NCBI GenBank assembly: GCA_016931855.1
Contig: JAFGDZ010000008.1
Span: forward strand, 1-35,351
Direction: 5' to 3'
DNA length: 35,351 nt
From: Bacteroidales bacterium
GTDB lineage: Bacteria; Bacteroidota; Bacteroidia; Bacteroidales; Tenuifilaceae
Shown: piece by piece, positions 15,811 to 24,324 of the stretch
Layout of the letters: every line of letters starts with the position of its first letter
Numbering within the stretch: position 1 is the first letter of the stretch
Program-made: the position numbers and the translations under genes
Notes under the pieces: generated by a model
The model's input: only the letters and a program-made list of their open reading frames with translations
Databases searched by the model: none
What the model was told of the DNA's origin: nothing

Positions 15811-15952
15811 ATTTAGTGTTTAGTTTTTGGTGTTTAGTGTATAGTGTATTGTCTTTTCTCGTTTCACTTTTAACTTTTAACTTTAATCCTTCAACCATCC
15901 AACGTCTCAAATCTAAAATCTAACGTCTAACATCTAACGTCTAACATCTAAC
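15811..15952. repeat. Heptamer-periodic spacer before moaC
   Basis: The whole moaA-moaC gap is built from 7-base units: gtttagt-type at 15815-15850, ttttaac-type at 15865-15885, and tctaacg/tctaaca units from about 15897 to 15952. The array ends next to the moaC start codon with no Shine-Dalgarno sequence. Parts of it are the reverse complement of the spacer at 10813-10950. Confidence 0.75.
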
Positions 15953-15953
15953 A

Positions 15954-16403
15954 ATGTCACTAACACATATCGACGATAAGGGCAAAGCCAACATGGTTGA
16001 TGTTGGACACAAGCCCAACCAGCTTAGGGAAGCAACAGCCAAAGGGCATATAAAGCTTGCCCCTAACACGGTTAAGCTAATTAAGGAAAACAGCCTGAAA
16101 AAGGGCGATGTGCTTACCGTTGCCGAAATAGCAGGCATACAGGCAGCTAAGCGCACACCAGAACTTATACCGCTATGCCACACCCTTTTGCTAACCAAGG
16201 TTGATGTAAAGTGCACCCTCACCGATAGCGGTGTTGAGGCCACTGCCACCACCCGATGCATTGGCCAAACGGGCGTTGAGATGGAGGCGCTAACTGCAGC
16301 ATCGGTGGCGCTGCTAACCGTTTACGACATGTGTAAAGCGGTTGACAAGGAGATGATTATTGAACAGGTTTACCTTGTTGAGAAAACTAAAAAGGATTTA
16401 TAA
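15954..16403 (+). CDS. moaC: Cyclic pyranopterin monophosphate synthase
   Basis: This 149-residue enzyme converts the MoaA product 3',8-cyclo-GTP into cyclic pyranopterin monophosphate. It forms a cytoplasmic hexamer in known cases. Family signatures are complete: [17 protein letters not shown] at the start, the active-site segment [13 protein letters not shown] near residues 63-75, and [27 protein letters not shown] near 103-130 with the catalytic lysine at its end. Length is normal. It lies third in the cofactor cluster, separated from moaA by the heptamer array and from the MOSC/MogA fusion by 17 bases. Confidence 0.96.
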   Translation: MSLTHIDDKGKANMVDVGHKPNQLREATAKGHIKLAPNTVKLIKENSLKKGDVLTVAEIAGIQAAKRTPELIPLCHTLLLTKVDVKCTLTDSGVEATATTRCIGQTGVEMEALTAASVALLTVYDMCKAVDKEMIIEQVYLVEKTKKDL

Positions 16404-16420
16404 CCCAAATACCCAAAGCC

Positions 16421-17356
16421 GTGAGCAAAAGAATTAAAGTACTATCGGTAAATATATCAACCCAAAAAGGAACCATTAAGGAGCCCGTAAGCGCCATAGA
16501 GCTAACAGAGATTGGCGTTGTGGGCGATGCCCACTCAGGCGAGTGGCACCGTCAGGTTAGCCTTTTGGGCAAAGAGAGCTTTGATAGGTTCTCCGTTCAG
16601 GCAAATCGCGAAATAAAGTTTGGCGAGTTTGCCGAAAACATCACCACCCAAGGCATTGAGCTGTTTAACACCAAGCCCGGTGATAGGTTTGTGGGTGCAG
16701 GCGTTGAGCTGGAGGTAACCCAAATTGGCAAGCACTGCCACGGCGATAGCTGCGCTATTTACCGTGAGGTTGGCAACTGCGTTATGCCCAAGGAGGGGAT
16801 TTTTGCTCGCGTGCTAAAATCGGGCAAGTTAAAACCTGGCGATGAGCTGGAGCTTGTGCCCCGCATCTACAAAATACTAGTTATAACACTTAGCGACAGA
16901 GCCTACCGCGGCGTTTACGAAGATAAGAGCGGCCCAGAGGCTGCCCGCCTAGCCATATCGTTCTTCGAGTCCATTAAGTGGGACTACACCATCGAAACGG
17001 TAGTTATTCCCGACGATGAGCGCATGCTTAGCGCCCACCTTGCCAAGGCAAAGAATGCGGGGATAGACCTAATTATCACCACTGGCGGCACAGGCATTGG
17101 CCCTAAGGATATCACCCCTGAGGTGGTAAAGCCGCTGCTGGATAAGGAGATTCCGGGAATTATGGAGATGATTCGCGTTAAGTATGGCGCCGATAAGCCA
17201 AACGCACTCCTAAGCCGCGGTGTTGCTGGCCTTATGGGCGATACTTTTATCTACACCCTTCCCGGCAGCGTAAAGGCCGTAAAGGAGTACATGGAGGAGA
17301 TTACCAAAACCCTAAAGCATCTTTACCTAATGAAAATGGGTATCGATAGCCATTAG
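16421..17356 (+). CDS. MOSC domain - MogA/MoaB fusion protein
   Basis: This 311-residue protein joins two cofactor domains. Residues about 1-147 are a MOSC domain (VSAIELTEIGVVGDAHSGEWHRQVSLLG, then the segment around C120 in GNCVMPKEGIFARV), a fold linked to sulfur and metal transfer to the cofactor. Residues about 150-311 are a MogA/MoaB molybdopterin adenylyltransferase domain (ITLSDRAYRG, TTGGTGIGPKDITPEVV, LPGSVKAVKEYM), which activates molybdopterin with AMP before MoeA inserts the metal. The start is a GTG at 16421; no nearer ATG exists and the MOSC domain begins at once. It sits 17 bases after moaC. MoaD, MoaE and MoeB are not in the window. Confidence 0.9.
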   Translation: MSKRIKVLSVNISTQKGTIKEPVSAIELTEIGVVGDAHSGEWHRQVSLLGKESFDRFSVQANREIKFGEFAENITTQGIELFNTKPGDRFVGAGVELEVTQIGKHCHGDSCAIYREVGNCVMPKEGIFARVLKSGKLKPGDELELVPRIYKILVITLSDRAYRGVYEDKSGPEAARLAISFFESIKWDYTIETVVIPDDERMLSAHLAKAKNAGIDLIITTGGTGIGPKDITPEVVKPLLDKEIPGIMEMIRVKYGADKPNALLSRGVAGLMGDTFIYTLPGSVKAVKEYMEEITKTLKHLYLMKMGIDSH

Positions 17357-17367
17357 AATCAGCATAG

Positions 17368-18318
17368 GTGAACAGAATAGATAGGGTTACAGCAATCCTT
17401 GTTTTGCTCCAAACCAAGCAATGGATTACCGCAAGCGAAATGGCGCAGCGCTTTAACGTGAGCGTTCGCACCATTTACCGCGATGTGCAAACCCTATGCG
17501 AAGCGGGCGTTCCCATAGGATCGGAGGCTGGTAAAGGCTACTTTATTGTAGATGGGTACCACCTCCCTCCTGTTATGTTCACGCTAAACGAGGCCGGCTC
17601 CATGCTTCTGGCCGGTAAGCTAATGGAGAAGATGGGCGACCAGTCGGCAGGTGCCGATTTTAGGAACGCCCTAGACAAGATAAGGGCAATACTCCCTCCC
17701 ACCGAAAAGGACTACCTCCAGCGGCTGGATAGCGGCGTGGAGGTGTTCTACTCATCGCACTCAAACACCAGCATACCACAGAACACCCTAAGCAACCTAC
17801 AGCAGGCACTTGCAGGCAGCCTAATGGTTGAGCTGGATTACCACTCCATTTACCGCAACCAAACCGTAAACAACAGGCTTGTTGAGCCCATTGTGCTATG
17901 CTTTTACAGCATGAACTGGCACCTTATTGCCTTTTGCCGACTAAGGAATGAGTACCGCGATTTTAGGGTTGATAGGATTAGGCAAATCCGCGTTACGGAC
18001 AAGCCCTGCCCCTCGCGCGACATTAAAACGGCCATGCAGTACTTTAGCACGCTTATAGCCGACGATAACCTTGTTGAGGTTGTGCTAAACGTTGACGATA
18101 ACATTGCCGCCCACCTATCAACATCAAAGTACTACTACGGTTTTGTTGAGGAAACCCAGCACAACGGATACCTGCAAATGCGCCTGCTCACCTCCGATTT
18201 GAAGTACACATCGCGCTGGCTACTCACCTTTGGCGAGGGTATTACCATTATTTCGCCCAAGGAGCTCACAAATCTCGTATCGCAAAAGGTTAGGGTACTT
18301 GCTAGTAAGTTTCTTTAG
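17368..18318 (+). CDS. YafY-type transcriptional regulator with HTH and WYL domains
   Basis: This 316-residue regulator has an N-terminal winged helix-turn-helix (residues 1-60, with KQWITASEMAQRFNVSVRTIYRDVQTL). A WYL ligand-binding domain follows (about 140-220, including VELDYHSIYR and the WHLIAFC strand with FRVDRIRQI), then a WCX-type C-terminal extension (about 230-316). WYL proteins sense nucleic acids or small ligands and regulate stress and defence genes. The start is a GTG at 17368, 11 bases after the MOSC/MogA stop, so it may be co-transcribed with the cofactor cluster. A perfect inverted repeat overlapping a promoter motif downstream (18386-18411) is a possible target, but that link is a guess. 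Confidence 0.88.
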   Translation: MNRIDRVTAILVLLQTKQWITASEMAQRFNVSVRTIYRDVQTLCEAGVPIGSEAGKGYFIVDGYHLPPVMFTLNEAGSMLLAGKLMEKMGDQSAGADFRNALDKIRAILPPTEKDYLQRLDSGVEVFYSSHSNTSIPQNTLSNLQQALAGSLMVELDYHSIYRNQTVNNRLVEPIVLCFYSMNWHLIAFCRLRNEYRDFRVDRIRQIRVTDKPCPSRDIKTAMQYFSTLIADDNLVEVVLNVDDNIAAHLSTSKYYYGFVEETQHNGYLQMRLLTSDLKYTSRWLLTFGEGITIISPKELTNLVSQKVRVLASKFL

Positions 18319-18385
18319 TGCAGCTTTTTCAACAAAAAATCATCCCCCAAAAAAGCTACTGACAAACAGCTGTCACACCACCACG

Positions 18386-18411
18386 TTAGGTTTGTACTCA
18401 AATAAACCTAA
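18386..18411 (+). promoter_or_regulatory. Perfect 8-bp inverted repeat overlapping a promoter motif
   Basis: TTAGGTTT (18386-18393) and AAACCTAA (18404-18411) are exact inverted repeats separated by 10 bases. The left arm overlaps the -7 type motif TAGGTTTG at 18387-18394, and the right arm ends six bases before the next start codon. A repressor bound here would block transcription. A second inverted repeat, TGACA/TGTCA, lies at 18359-18374. Confidence 0.5.
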
Positions 18412-18417
18412 AGGCGT

Positions 18418-18870
18418 ATGACAACTAAAAACTTTCCAGCAATGAAGCTGCTTAGCTTCACCACAGAGACCACACTTGCAGAAATAGGCCAATACGTGGG
18501 CATAAAGCCCAAAGAGCTAATGGACGAAGCCCAACATCTAGGACTTAGGATTGAAGGCCCCCAGCACTGGATTTACTACGGCATGGACGGGAATCCCCAA
18601 ACCCGCTTCAAACTGGAAATTGGCATTCCCATAGCAGTGGAAGCATCGGTTAGCGAAACCTTTGCCTACACGCAAACCCAGCCCATTGAGTGCGCCGTTA
18701 TTACCCACCACGGTGCATGGGAAACGCTTCACGAAAGCTATGCAAAGATTATTGGGGAGATTATGGCATCGGGCAAAACCATGAGCGGCATTACACGGGA
18801 GCTATACCACACCGTTGACTTTGAAAAACCTGAGCGCAACATTACCGAGATTCAAATTGGCCTTATGTAG
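18418..18870 (+). CDS. GyrI-like effector-binding domain protein
   Basis: This 150-residue cytoplasmic protein consists of one GyrI/SOUL-type effector-binding domain without a DNA-binding part. The features seen are a first strand and helix (FTTETTLAEIGQYVGIKPKELM), a central LEIGIPIAVEA strand, AVITHHGAWETLHESYAKI, and the closing ELYHTVDFE...ITEIQIGL, which is the usual last strand of this fold. Some single-domain members hydrolyse or sequester small cyclic or aromatic compounds, while others regulate partner proteins; nothing here decides which. ATG 18418 is used, though a second ATG at 18442 would still leave the whole domain. It has its own promoter-like motif and an inverted repeat before it. 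Confidence 0.8.
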   Translation: MTTKNFPAMKLLSFTTETTLAEIGQYVGIKPKELMDEAQHLGLRIEGPQHWIYYGMDGNPQTRFKLEIGIPIAVEASVSETFAYTQTQPIECAVITHHGAWETLHESYAKIIGEIMASGKTMSGITRELYHTVDFEKPERNITEIQIGLM

Positions 18871-18910
18871 CCACAACACCTCACTTTAACCCCAAAACAG
18901 CTTTAGAACC

Positions 18911-19264
18911 ATGCAAACCGCAAGCGACAAAGAACTTGTATCATACTGCGGCCTGTTTTGCGCAGAATGCAGAGCCTACAAAAAAGGGAAATGCCCCGGC
19001 TGTGCCAAAAACGAAAAGGCCAAGTGGTGCAAAATTAGAACCTGTAACAAGGAGAATGGCTTCGCATCGTGTGCCGATTGCACCACGTTTAGCAATGTAA
19101 AGGAGTGCAAAAAGTTCAACAACTTTGTGTCGCGACTTTTCGAAATTGCATTCCGCTCCAATCGTGTTGCCTGCCTTGAGATGATACGAACCCAGGGCTA
19201 CGACAAGTTTACACAGCACATGCGCACCCATGGGCTACAGGTAATAAAAAAGGGCAAACAGTAA
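18911..19264 (+). CDS. DUF3795 cysteine-rich protein
   Basis: This 117-residue protein is rich in cysteine. Its N-terminal half contains YCGLFCAECRAYKKGKCPGC, then WCKIRTC and FASCADC, followed by a KECKKF segment. This pattern is that of the DUF3795 family, thought from the spacing to bind zinc or an iron-sulfur cluster; the function is unknown. The C-terminal third is helical and basic. It starts 40 bases after the GyrI-like gene, in the same direction, and is followed at once by a terminator, so the two genes may form one unit. Confidence 0.82.
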   Translation: MQTASDKELVSYCGLFCAECRAYKKGKCPGCAKNEKAKWCKIRTCNKENGFASCADCTTFSNVKECKKFNNFVSRLFEIAFRSNRVACLEMIRTQGYDKFTQHMRTHGLQVIKKGKQ

Positions 19265-19269
19265 CAGAA

Positions 19270-19306
19270 AAGCCGTGCAACAATACGCTGCACGGCTTCC
19301 CTTTTC
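19270..19306. terminator. Terminator after the DUF3795 gene
   Basis: A 10-bp perfect stem (19270-19279 with 19289-19298) with a 9-nt loop is followed by a CCCTTTTCT tail. The T-run is interrupted, but the stem is GC-rich. It separates this gene from the convergent thioredoxin gene. Confidence 0.8.
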
Positions 19307-19358
19307 TAACCCCATTTAATCAATCGGCTATCCCAATGGGGAATAGCTCACCCTAACT

Positions 19359-19715
19359 TTACTCAACCTTTAAAACGTCCTTAAATGCCTGCTTAAAGGA
19401 GTCCTTTGGTAGTGCTCCCATTGCCATTTGTGGCTGCGCATCAACAGGAATAAACAGAATCGATGGAATACTACGAATACCAAACACCGCAGCTAGTTCC
19501 TGCTCAGCCTCAGTATCTACTTTGTAGATATCAATTTTGCCATCGTACTCTTTAGAAAGTTCTTCAAGTACTGGAGCAACCATTTTGCAAGGGCCACACC
19601 AATCGGCGTAAAAATCTATTACCGCAGGTTTGTTACCCTCAAACTTCCAGTCCTGGCTTGCTTCGTAGTTAAATACTTTCTGCTTAAAAGTCTCAACAGT
19701 TAAATGCTCAATCAT
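19359..19715 (-). CDS. trxA: Thioredoxin
   Basis: This 118-residue cytoplasmic disulfide reductase has the active-site motif WCGPC (C40, C43) in VIDFYADWCGPCKMVAPVLEEL. The cis-proline loop is IRSIPSILFI, and a glycine is present in the MGALPKDSF segment. The N-terminal 25 residues are slightly longer than in E. coli thioredoxin, and there is no signal peptide. It is transcribed alone on the minus strand, divergent from the CCA-adding enzyme. Confidence 0.93.
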   Translation of the reverse strand: MIEHLTVETFKQKVFNYEASQDWKFEGNKPAVIDFYADWCGPCKMVAPVLEELSKEYDGKIDIYKVDTEAEQELAAVFGIRSIPSILFIPVDAQPQMAMGALPKDSFKQAFKDVLKVE

Positions 19716-19847
19716 AATCGTATATTTAAATTTACAGTTTCACTTTTCTACATATGTTAATGTGTCAATCAAAACATATACCAAACATTACAACATGCCA
19801 ATTGTTCAACAATAAAATGCACACATTTACACAAGTTAACTCATATA

Positions 19848-19873
19848 TTGCTGTTTATCAATAGTTACAGCAA
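19848..19873. promoter_or_regulatory. Inverted repeat between trxA and the CCA-adding enzyme gene
   Basis: TTGCTGT (19848-19854) and ACAGCAA (19867-19873) are perfect 7-bp inverted repeats with a 12-base spacer, about in the middle of the divergent intergenic region. It could bind a regulator of either gene, or be chance in AT-rich sequence. Confidence 0.3.
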
Positions 19874-19943
19874 CAATTTTTGGCAAACATTATTTATCCC
19901 TCAAAAAGGCAAATAAGTTGTAAATTTGTCAGGCTATAAAATA

Positions 19944-19976
19944 TTTGTCAGGCCTGTGCCAAGTAGCCTACATTTG
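19944..19976 (+). promoter_or_regulatory. Promoter of the CCA-adding enzyme gene
   Basis: TTTG at 19944-19947 and TACATTTG at 19969-19976 have the Bacteroidota -33/-7 layout with a 21-base spacer. Transcription would start near 19983, which excludes the in-frame ATG at 19926 and supports the GTG start at 19998. Confidence 0.55.
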
Positions 19977-19997
19977 CAAGAATTAAACAACATAAGA

Positions 19998-21527
19998 GTG
20001 AAAGAGTTTTTAGACCACAAGATTTTTACAATCATATCGGAAGTAGCCCACCAAGAGAATTTACAGGCATTTGTTATTGGAGGATACGTTAGGGACCTGT
20101 TCCTTAAACGCCCATCAAAAGATATAGACTTTGTTGTGCTGGGCAGCGGCATTGAGCTGGCACAAAAGGTAGCAAAAAAACTGGGGCACTGTCACCTAAG
20201 CGTGTTCAAGAACTTTGGCACTGCGCAAATAAAGTATAAGGATCTTGAGTTTGAGTTTGTGGGCGCAAGGAAGGAGTCGTACCGTTTGGATTCCCGCAAG
20301 CCCATTGTTGAGAATGGCACCCTTGAGGACGACCAAAACAGGCGCGATTTTACTATGAACGCCCTTGCCATAAGCCTTGCCCACGATACCTTTGGACAGC
20401 TGGTTGACCCCTTTGGCGGGGTTAAGGATATTGAGGATGGCATAATTAGAACGCCTCTGGATCCAGACCAAACCTTCTCCGACGACCCGCTACGCATGAT
20501 ACGCGCTGTGCGCTTTGCCACGCAGCTAAACTTTACCATTGAGGAGGAGACCCTAAAGGCCATTGCCCGCAACGCCGAGCGCATTAGCATTGTGTCCAAG
20601 GAGCGCATAATGGACGAGATGAACAAGATTGTGGCCGCCCCCAAACCCTCCATTGGCTTTATTCTACTTGAAAAAACGGGGCTGCTTAAGCTCATATTCC
20701 CCGAATTTCAAAAGCTAAAAGGGGTTGATACTAAGGACGGGCTTGACCATAAGGATAACTTCTACCACACCCTACAGGTTATTGATAACCTGTGCGAGAA
20801 AACCGATAACCTTTGGCTGCGCTGGGCTGCCGTAATGCACGACATTGCCAAACCTGCCACCAAAAAGTTTATTCCCGGCACTGGCTGGACCTTTCATGGG
20901 CACGAGTTCCTAGGAGCCAAAATGGTTCCCGGCATTTTCCGCAACCTTAAGCTGCCGCTTAACGAGAAGATGAAGTACGTGCAAAAAATGGTGCAGCTGC
21001 ACCTACGCCCCATTATCCTGTCGCAGGAAGAGGTTACCGACTCGGCAGTGCGCCGCCTGCTGTTTGATGCTGGCGACGACATTGACGACCTAATGCAGCT
21101 TTGCGAAGCCGATATCACCTCTAAGAACGACAACACCGTTAAGCGCTACCTGGCAAACTTTGCGCTGGTTAGGCAAAAGCTAAAGGAGATTGAGGAGAAG
21201 GACGCCATACGCAACTTTCAACCACCCATTACCGGCGAAATTGTTATGGAGGCCTTTGGCCTTACCCCTTGCCGCCATATTGGCACAATTAAGGATGCAG
21301 TTAAGGATGCCATTCTCGATGGCATAATACCCAATAACCTGGACCGCGCCTACGCCTACATGCTTGAAAAAGGCGCCGAGCTGGGACTTACTCCCATAAC
21401 CAGCCAAACCGAAGCCCTTGAGCGCGCCGCCAAGCGCCTTGAACAACAGGAGCAAGAGAAGGAGAAAAAGGAGCAGAAGCAGCAACAACCGCAGAGCAAG
21501 AAAAAAACGGTAATGAAAAAGCGGTAA
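19998..21527 (+). CDS. cca: CCA tRNA nucleotidyltransferase with HD domain
   Basis: This enzyme of about 509 residues adds or repairs the 3' CCA end of tRNA. The nucleotidyltransferase head has [25 protein letters not shown] with the metal-binding aspartates. [10 protein letters not shown] and the neck motif [15 protein letters not shown] follow. An HD domain (about 245-350) is marked by [11 protein letters not shown] and [10 protein letters not shown], as in class II enzymes that also have phosphatase activity. The last 40 residues are a lysine-, glutamate- and glutamine-rich tail that is probably unstructured. GTG 19998 was chosen because the promoter motif lies between it and the upstream ATG at 19926, and because the family's homology begins near there. 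Confidence 0.92.
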   Translation: MKEFLDHKIFTIISEVAHQENLQAFVIGGYVRDLFLKRPSKDIDFVVLGSGIELAQKVAKKLGHCHLSVFKNFGTAQIKYKDLEFEFVGARKESYRLDSRKPIVENGTLEDDQNRRDFTMNALAISLAHDTFGQLVDPFGGVKDIEDGIIRTPLDPDQTFSDDPLRMIRAVRFATQLNFTIEEETLKAIARNAERISIVSKERIMDEMNKIVAAPKPSIGFILLEKTGLLKLIFPEFQKLKGVDTKDGLDHKDNFYHTLQVIDNLCEKTDNLWLRWAAVMHDIAKPATKKFIPGTGWTFHGHEFLGAKMVPGIFRNLKLPLNEKMKYVQKMVQLHLRPIILSQEEVTDSAVRRLLFDAGDDIDDLMQLCEADITSKNDNTVKRYLANFALVRQKLKEIEEKDAIRNFQPPITGEIVMEAFGLTPCRHIGTIKDAVKDAILDGIIPNNLDRAYAYMLEKGAELGLTPITSQTEALERAAKRLEQQEQEKEKKEQKQQQPQSKKKTVMKKR

Positions 21528-21548
21528 CCCGCTAATGATTATAAACGC

Positions 21549-21584
21549 AAAAGGTTGGACTTAGAATCCAACCTTTTTGTTTTT
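21549..21584 (+). terminator. Terminator after cca, at the edge of the accessory island
   Basis: An 11-bp stem AAAAGGTTGGA/TCCAACCTTTT (21549-21559 with 21567-21577) with a 7-nt loop is followed by T-rich sequence to 21584. It marks the end of the core-type region. Confidence 0.88.
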
Positions 21585-21680
21585 GGGGTAGTATGAGTTG
21601 CCCCTGCTAGGCTCAAGCAAGGTAAAACTTAGAATTTTATTCGTTTAGGTTGCTGGTGTAGTGCGTTCGCTTTTCACGCT

Positions 21681-21807
21681 AAAAAATTTAGGTACAACAA
21701 ATTAACTTTAGAATATTTTTAGTAGGTTTGGTATGGTTGTACTTATCCCTTTTTAAATGGGTGGATATGTATGACGTTGTAGTACTTATGAGGAAGTTAG
21801 CAACAAG
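21681..21807 (+). repeat. Island intergenic repeat, copy R1 (before the restriction locus)
   Basis: This is the most diverged copy. A core block (about 21681-21732) matches copies R2-R4 in the aaaaaagttagccacaacaa part and in agaatatttttagtaggtttgg. It contains TAGGTTTG at 21723-21730. A 3' element (21769-21807) matches the others in gttgtagtacttat and aagttagcaacaag. The 5' hairpin part seen in R2-R4 is not clear here. Between 21808 and 22029 no gene is credible. Confidence 0.7.
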
Positions 21808-22029
21808 TGCAAAAAGACAGAAGACCAGACAGATACGATAGTGATAAATAATAACGAAAAAAAGGATTTAACTTTTTGATAAGACAGTGCAAATTTGAGG
21901 GGAATTTATTCTGTTTTTTCCCCTATGCAAAAAAGAGGATCCCCCACCCTCAAACAGCACATTTACAAAACCCAAGTGCCAACCCCGCAAATCAAAGTTT
22001 ACAAAAGAACTGTTTTTTTACCATTGCAC

Positions 22030-22071
22030 TTCGTAACTGCATGGCAGTTTTCGCTTATAATTTGTTACGAA
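22030..22071 (+). promoter_or_regulatory. Nested inverted repeats upstream of hsdM
   Basis: TTCGTAAC (22030-22037) and GTTACGAA (22064-22071) are perfect 8-bp inverted repeats. Within them ACTGC/GCAGT (22036-22048) forms a second small hairpin. The outer pair ends 57 bases before the hsdM start. It may be an operator that delays or limits expression of the restriction system. Confidence 0.4.
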
Positions 22072-22128
22072 ATTGTATTTTCGAAGATTAATAAAAATGA
22101 ATACGGATTAAGAAAAAATATATTGTAG

Positions 22129-24324
22129 ATGACTCAACACACACATTCCGAATTAGTCGGGCTTATATGGAATATCGCCAATAAACTCAGAGGACCATAC
22201 CGCCCACCTCAATATCGCAAAGTAATGATTCCCATGATTGTACTCCGAAGACTTGATTGTGTTCTGGAAGAGAATCATGAAAAGGTAGTAAAGAAATATG
22301 AGCAACTGAAAGACGATGGCAAATTATCGGAAGAAGCCATTGATAAAATGTTGGGTAAAATTGCCGCTGGTGAAAGAACGCAACCTTTATTCAACAAAAG
22401 CAAATACACCTTCAAAAAATTGCTAGACGATTCCGATAACATTGCTCGAAACCTCGTGGCTTACATCAACGGATTTTCACCCAAAGCCAAAGAGATTTTC
22501 GAAAAATTCAAGTTTGAAGAGGAAATAACAAAGCTCGATGATGCCAACAGACTTTATATGATAGTAAAGGAGTTTGTGCAAACAGAAGACGGTAAATCTG
22601 TTGATCTTCATCCCGATAGAGTTTCTAATCTGCAAATGGGATATGTGTTCGAAGAACTGGTACGTAAATTCAACGAACAGGCCAACGAGGAAGCCGGAGA
22701 CCACTTTACACCGCGCGAGGTGATTCGCTTAATGGCAAACCTTATTTACACCAACGAAACCGATGTGTATAAACCTGGTATCATCAGAACCATTTACGAC
22801 CCAACGTGTGGAACCGGCGGTATGCTTTCGGTATCGGAAGAACATATACGAGCCGAAAACACCAATGCCAATCTGATTCTATACGGACAGGAATACAACG
22901 ATGAATCATACGCAATCTGTTGTTCCGACCTACTGATTAAAGACGAACCTTTAGACAACATCATTCATGGTGATACCCTAGGTGATGGAAAAACAAAAGA
23001 TGGTCATCCCACAATGAAATTCCACTACATGATGGCCAATCCGCCTTTTGGTGTGGAATGGAAACCACAACAAAAAACGGTCGAAAAGGAATATAACGAC
23101 TTAGGTTTTAACGGACGTTTCGGCCCCGGATTGCCTCGTATTAACGATGGTGCGTTGCTGTTCCTGCTGCACATGATTTCGAAAATGCATCCAAGCCCCG
23201 AATCGGGTGGCGATGGTTCTAAAATAGGCATTGTATTTAATGGCTCTCCACTTTTTACAGGCGACGCCGGTTCAGGCGAAAGCAACATTCGCCGTTGGAT
23301 TATCGAAAACGACATGCTCGATGCAGTGGTGGCCTTACCAAACCAATTGTTTTACAATACAGGTATATTCACATACATTTGGTTGGTTACTAATAAAAAA
23401 ACACCAGAACGTAAAGGCAAAATCCAGCTGATTGATGCCACCAAACATTACCAGAAAATGGATAAAAGTTTGGGCGATAAGCGTAACCTAATGTCCGACG
23501 ACCACATTGCTGAAATTACCCGTTTATATGGTGAGTTCGGACACGAAGCCGTATCTAAATTCCTTTGCGAAAAGAAACCTCTGAAAAAAACGGCTTCAAA
23601 AATATTCGATAACCGCGAGTTTGGTTACCTAAAAATGACCGTTGAACGACCTTTACGCCTGAACTTTCAATTTAGCGAAGAACGTATTGAAAGGCTTAAA
23701 AACGAAACCGCTTTCATTAATATAGCGCAATCTTCTAAGCGAAAAGACAAAGCCGAAATTGAAAAGGAAATTGCCGAAGGAAAAGCCAAACAGGAAAAAC
23801 TTTTACAATTCCTAAAAAAACAAATATCCGATGAATTAATTATGGATATTGTTCTTTTCGATAAAAAACTCAAAAAAGCTTTGGAAAAGGAAGGACTTGA
23901 AATTAGCCCTGCTATTTACGGAGCCATCTCAAATGCGCTGTCTGAAAAAGACCCTAAAGCTCAAATCTGCCGCGACACAAAAGTCCGGCCAATACCCGAT
24001 GCCGATTTACGCGATACCGAATTAGTACCTTTACCTTCTAACATTGCTTTGCCTTTACCTTTAGATTACGATAAAAAGGCTAAAAACGACCAACTGCTAA
24101 AACTGGTCTTAGCCCACTGCGAAGCGTATCTTAAAAAAGAAGTATTACCACATGTGCCCGACGCATGGATTGACCATAAAAAAACCAAAGTAGGTTATGA
24201 AATACCATTGAACCGTCACTTTTATGTATATGAGCCGCCTCGTGAATTAGACCTTATTGAAAAGGATATTGAAAAGGTGGAAAATGAGATTTTAGGAATG
24301 CTTAAAGAAATGAAAATCTCATGA
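22129..24324 (+). CDS. hsdM: Type I restriction-modification system, methyltransferase subunit
   Basis: This 731-residue subunit methylates adenine at N6 and forms a complex with HsdS and HsdR. An N-terminal HsdM_N helical domain (about 5-150) precedes the N6_Mtase domain, with SAM motif I DPTCGTGG at 224-231 and catalytic motif IV NPPFG at 304-308. HFTPREVIRLM just before them is typical of this family. Beyond residue 500 lies a long charged extension with coiled-coil character, making it longer than the roughly 500-residue classical HsdM; such long forms are known in several phyla. Its stop overlaps the hsdS start by four bases (ATGA). Codon use is more AT-rich than in the core genes. Confidence 0.95.
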   Translation: MTQHTHSELVGLIWNIANKLRGPYRPPQYRKVMIPMIVLRRLDCVLEENHEKVVKKYEQLKDDGKLSEEAIDKMLGKIAAGERTQPLFNKSKYTFKKLLDDSDNIARNLVAYINGFSPKAKEIFEKFKFEEEITKLDDANRLYMIVKEFVQTEDGKSVDLHPDRVSNLQMGYVFEELVRKFNEQANEEAGDHFTPREVIRLMANLIYTNETDVYKPGIIRTIYDPTCGTGGMLSVSEEHIRAENTNANLILYGQEYNDESYAICCSDLLIKDEPLDNIIHGDTLGDGKTKDGHPTMKFHYMMANPPFGVEWKPQQKTVEKEYNDLGFNGRFGPGLPRINDGALLFLLHMISKMHPSPESGGDGSKIGIVFNGSPLFTGDAGSGESNIRRWIIENDMLDAVVALPNQLFYNTGIFTYIWLVTNKKTPERKGKIQLIDATKHYQKMDKSLGDKRNLMSDDHIAEITRLYGEFGHEAVSKFLCEKKPLKKTASKIFDNREFGYLKMTVERPLRLNFQFSEERIERLKNETAFINIAQSSKRKDKAEIEKEIAEGKAKQEKLLQFLKKQISDELIMDIVLFDKKLKKALEKEGLEISPAIYGAISNALSEKDPKAQICRDTKVRPIPDADLRDTELVPLPSNIALPLPLDYDKKAKNDQLLKLVLAHCEAYLKKEVLPHVPDAWIDHKKTKVGYEIPLNRHFYVYEPPRELDLIEKDIEKVENEILGMLKEMKIS

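Noticed and set aside
21180-21488. Minus-strand frame rich in leucine
   Set aside because: It is the antisense of the lysine/glutamine-rich tail of the CCA-adding enzyme.
21876-22128. Two overlapping frames of 71 and 77 codons before hsdM
   Set aside because: Low-complexity, overlapping frames across AT-rich leader sequence and inverted repeats; no family features.
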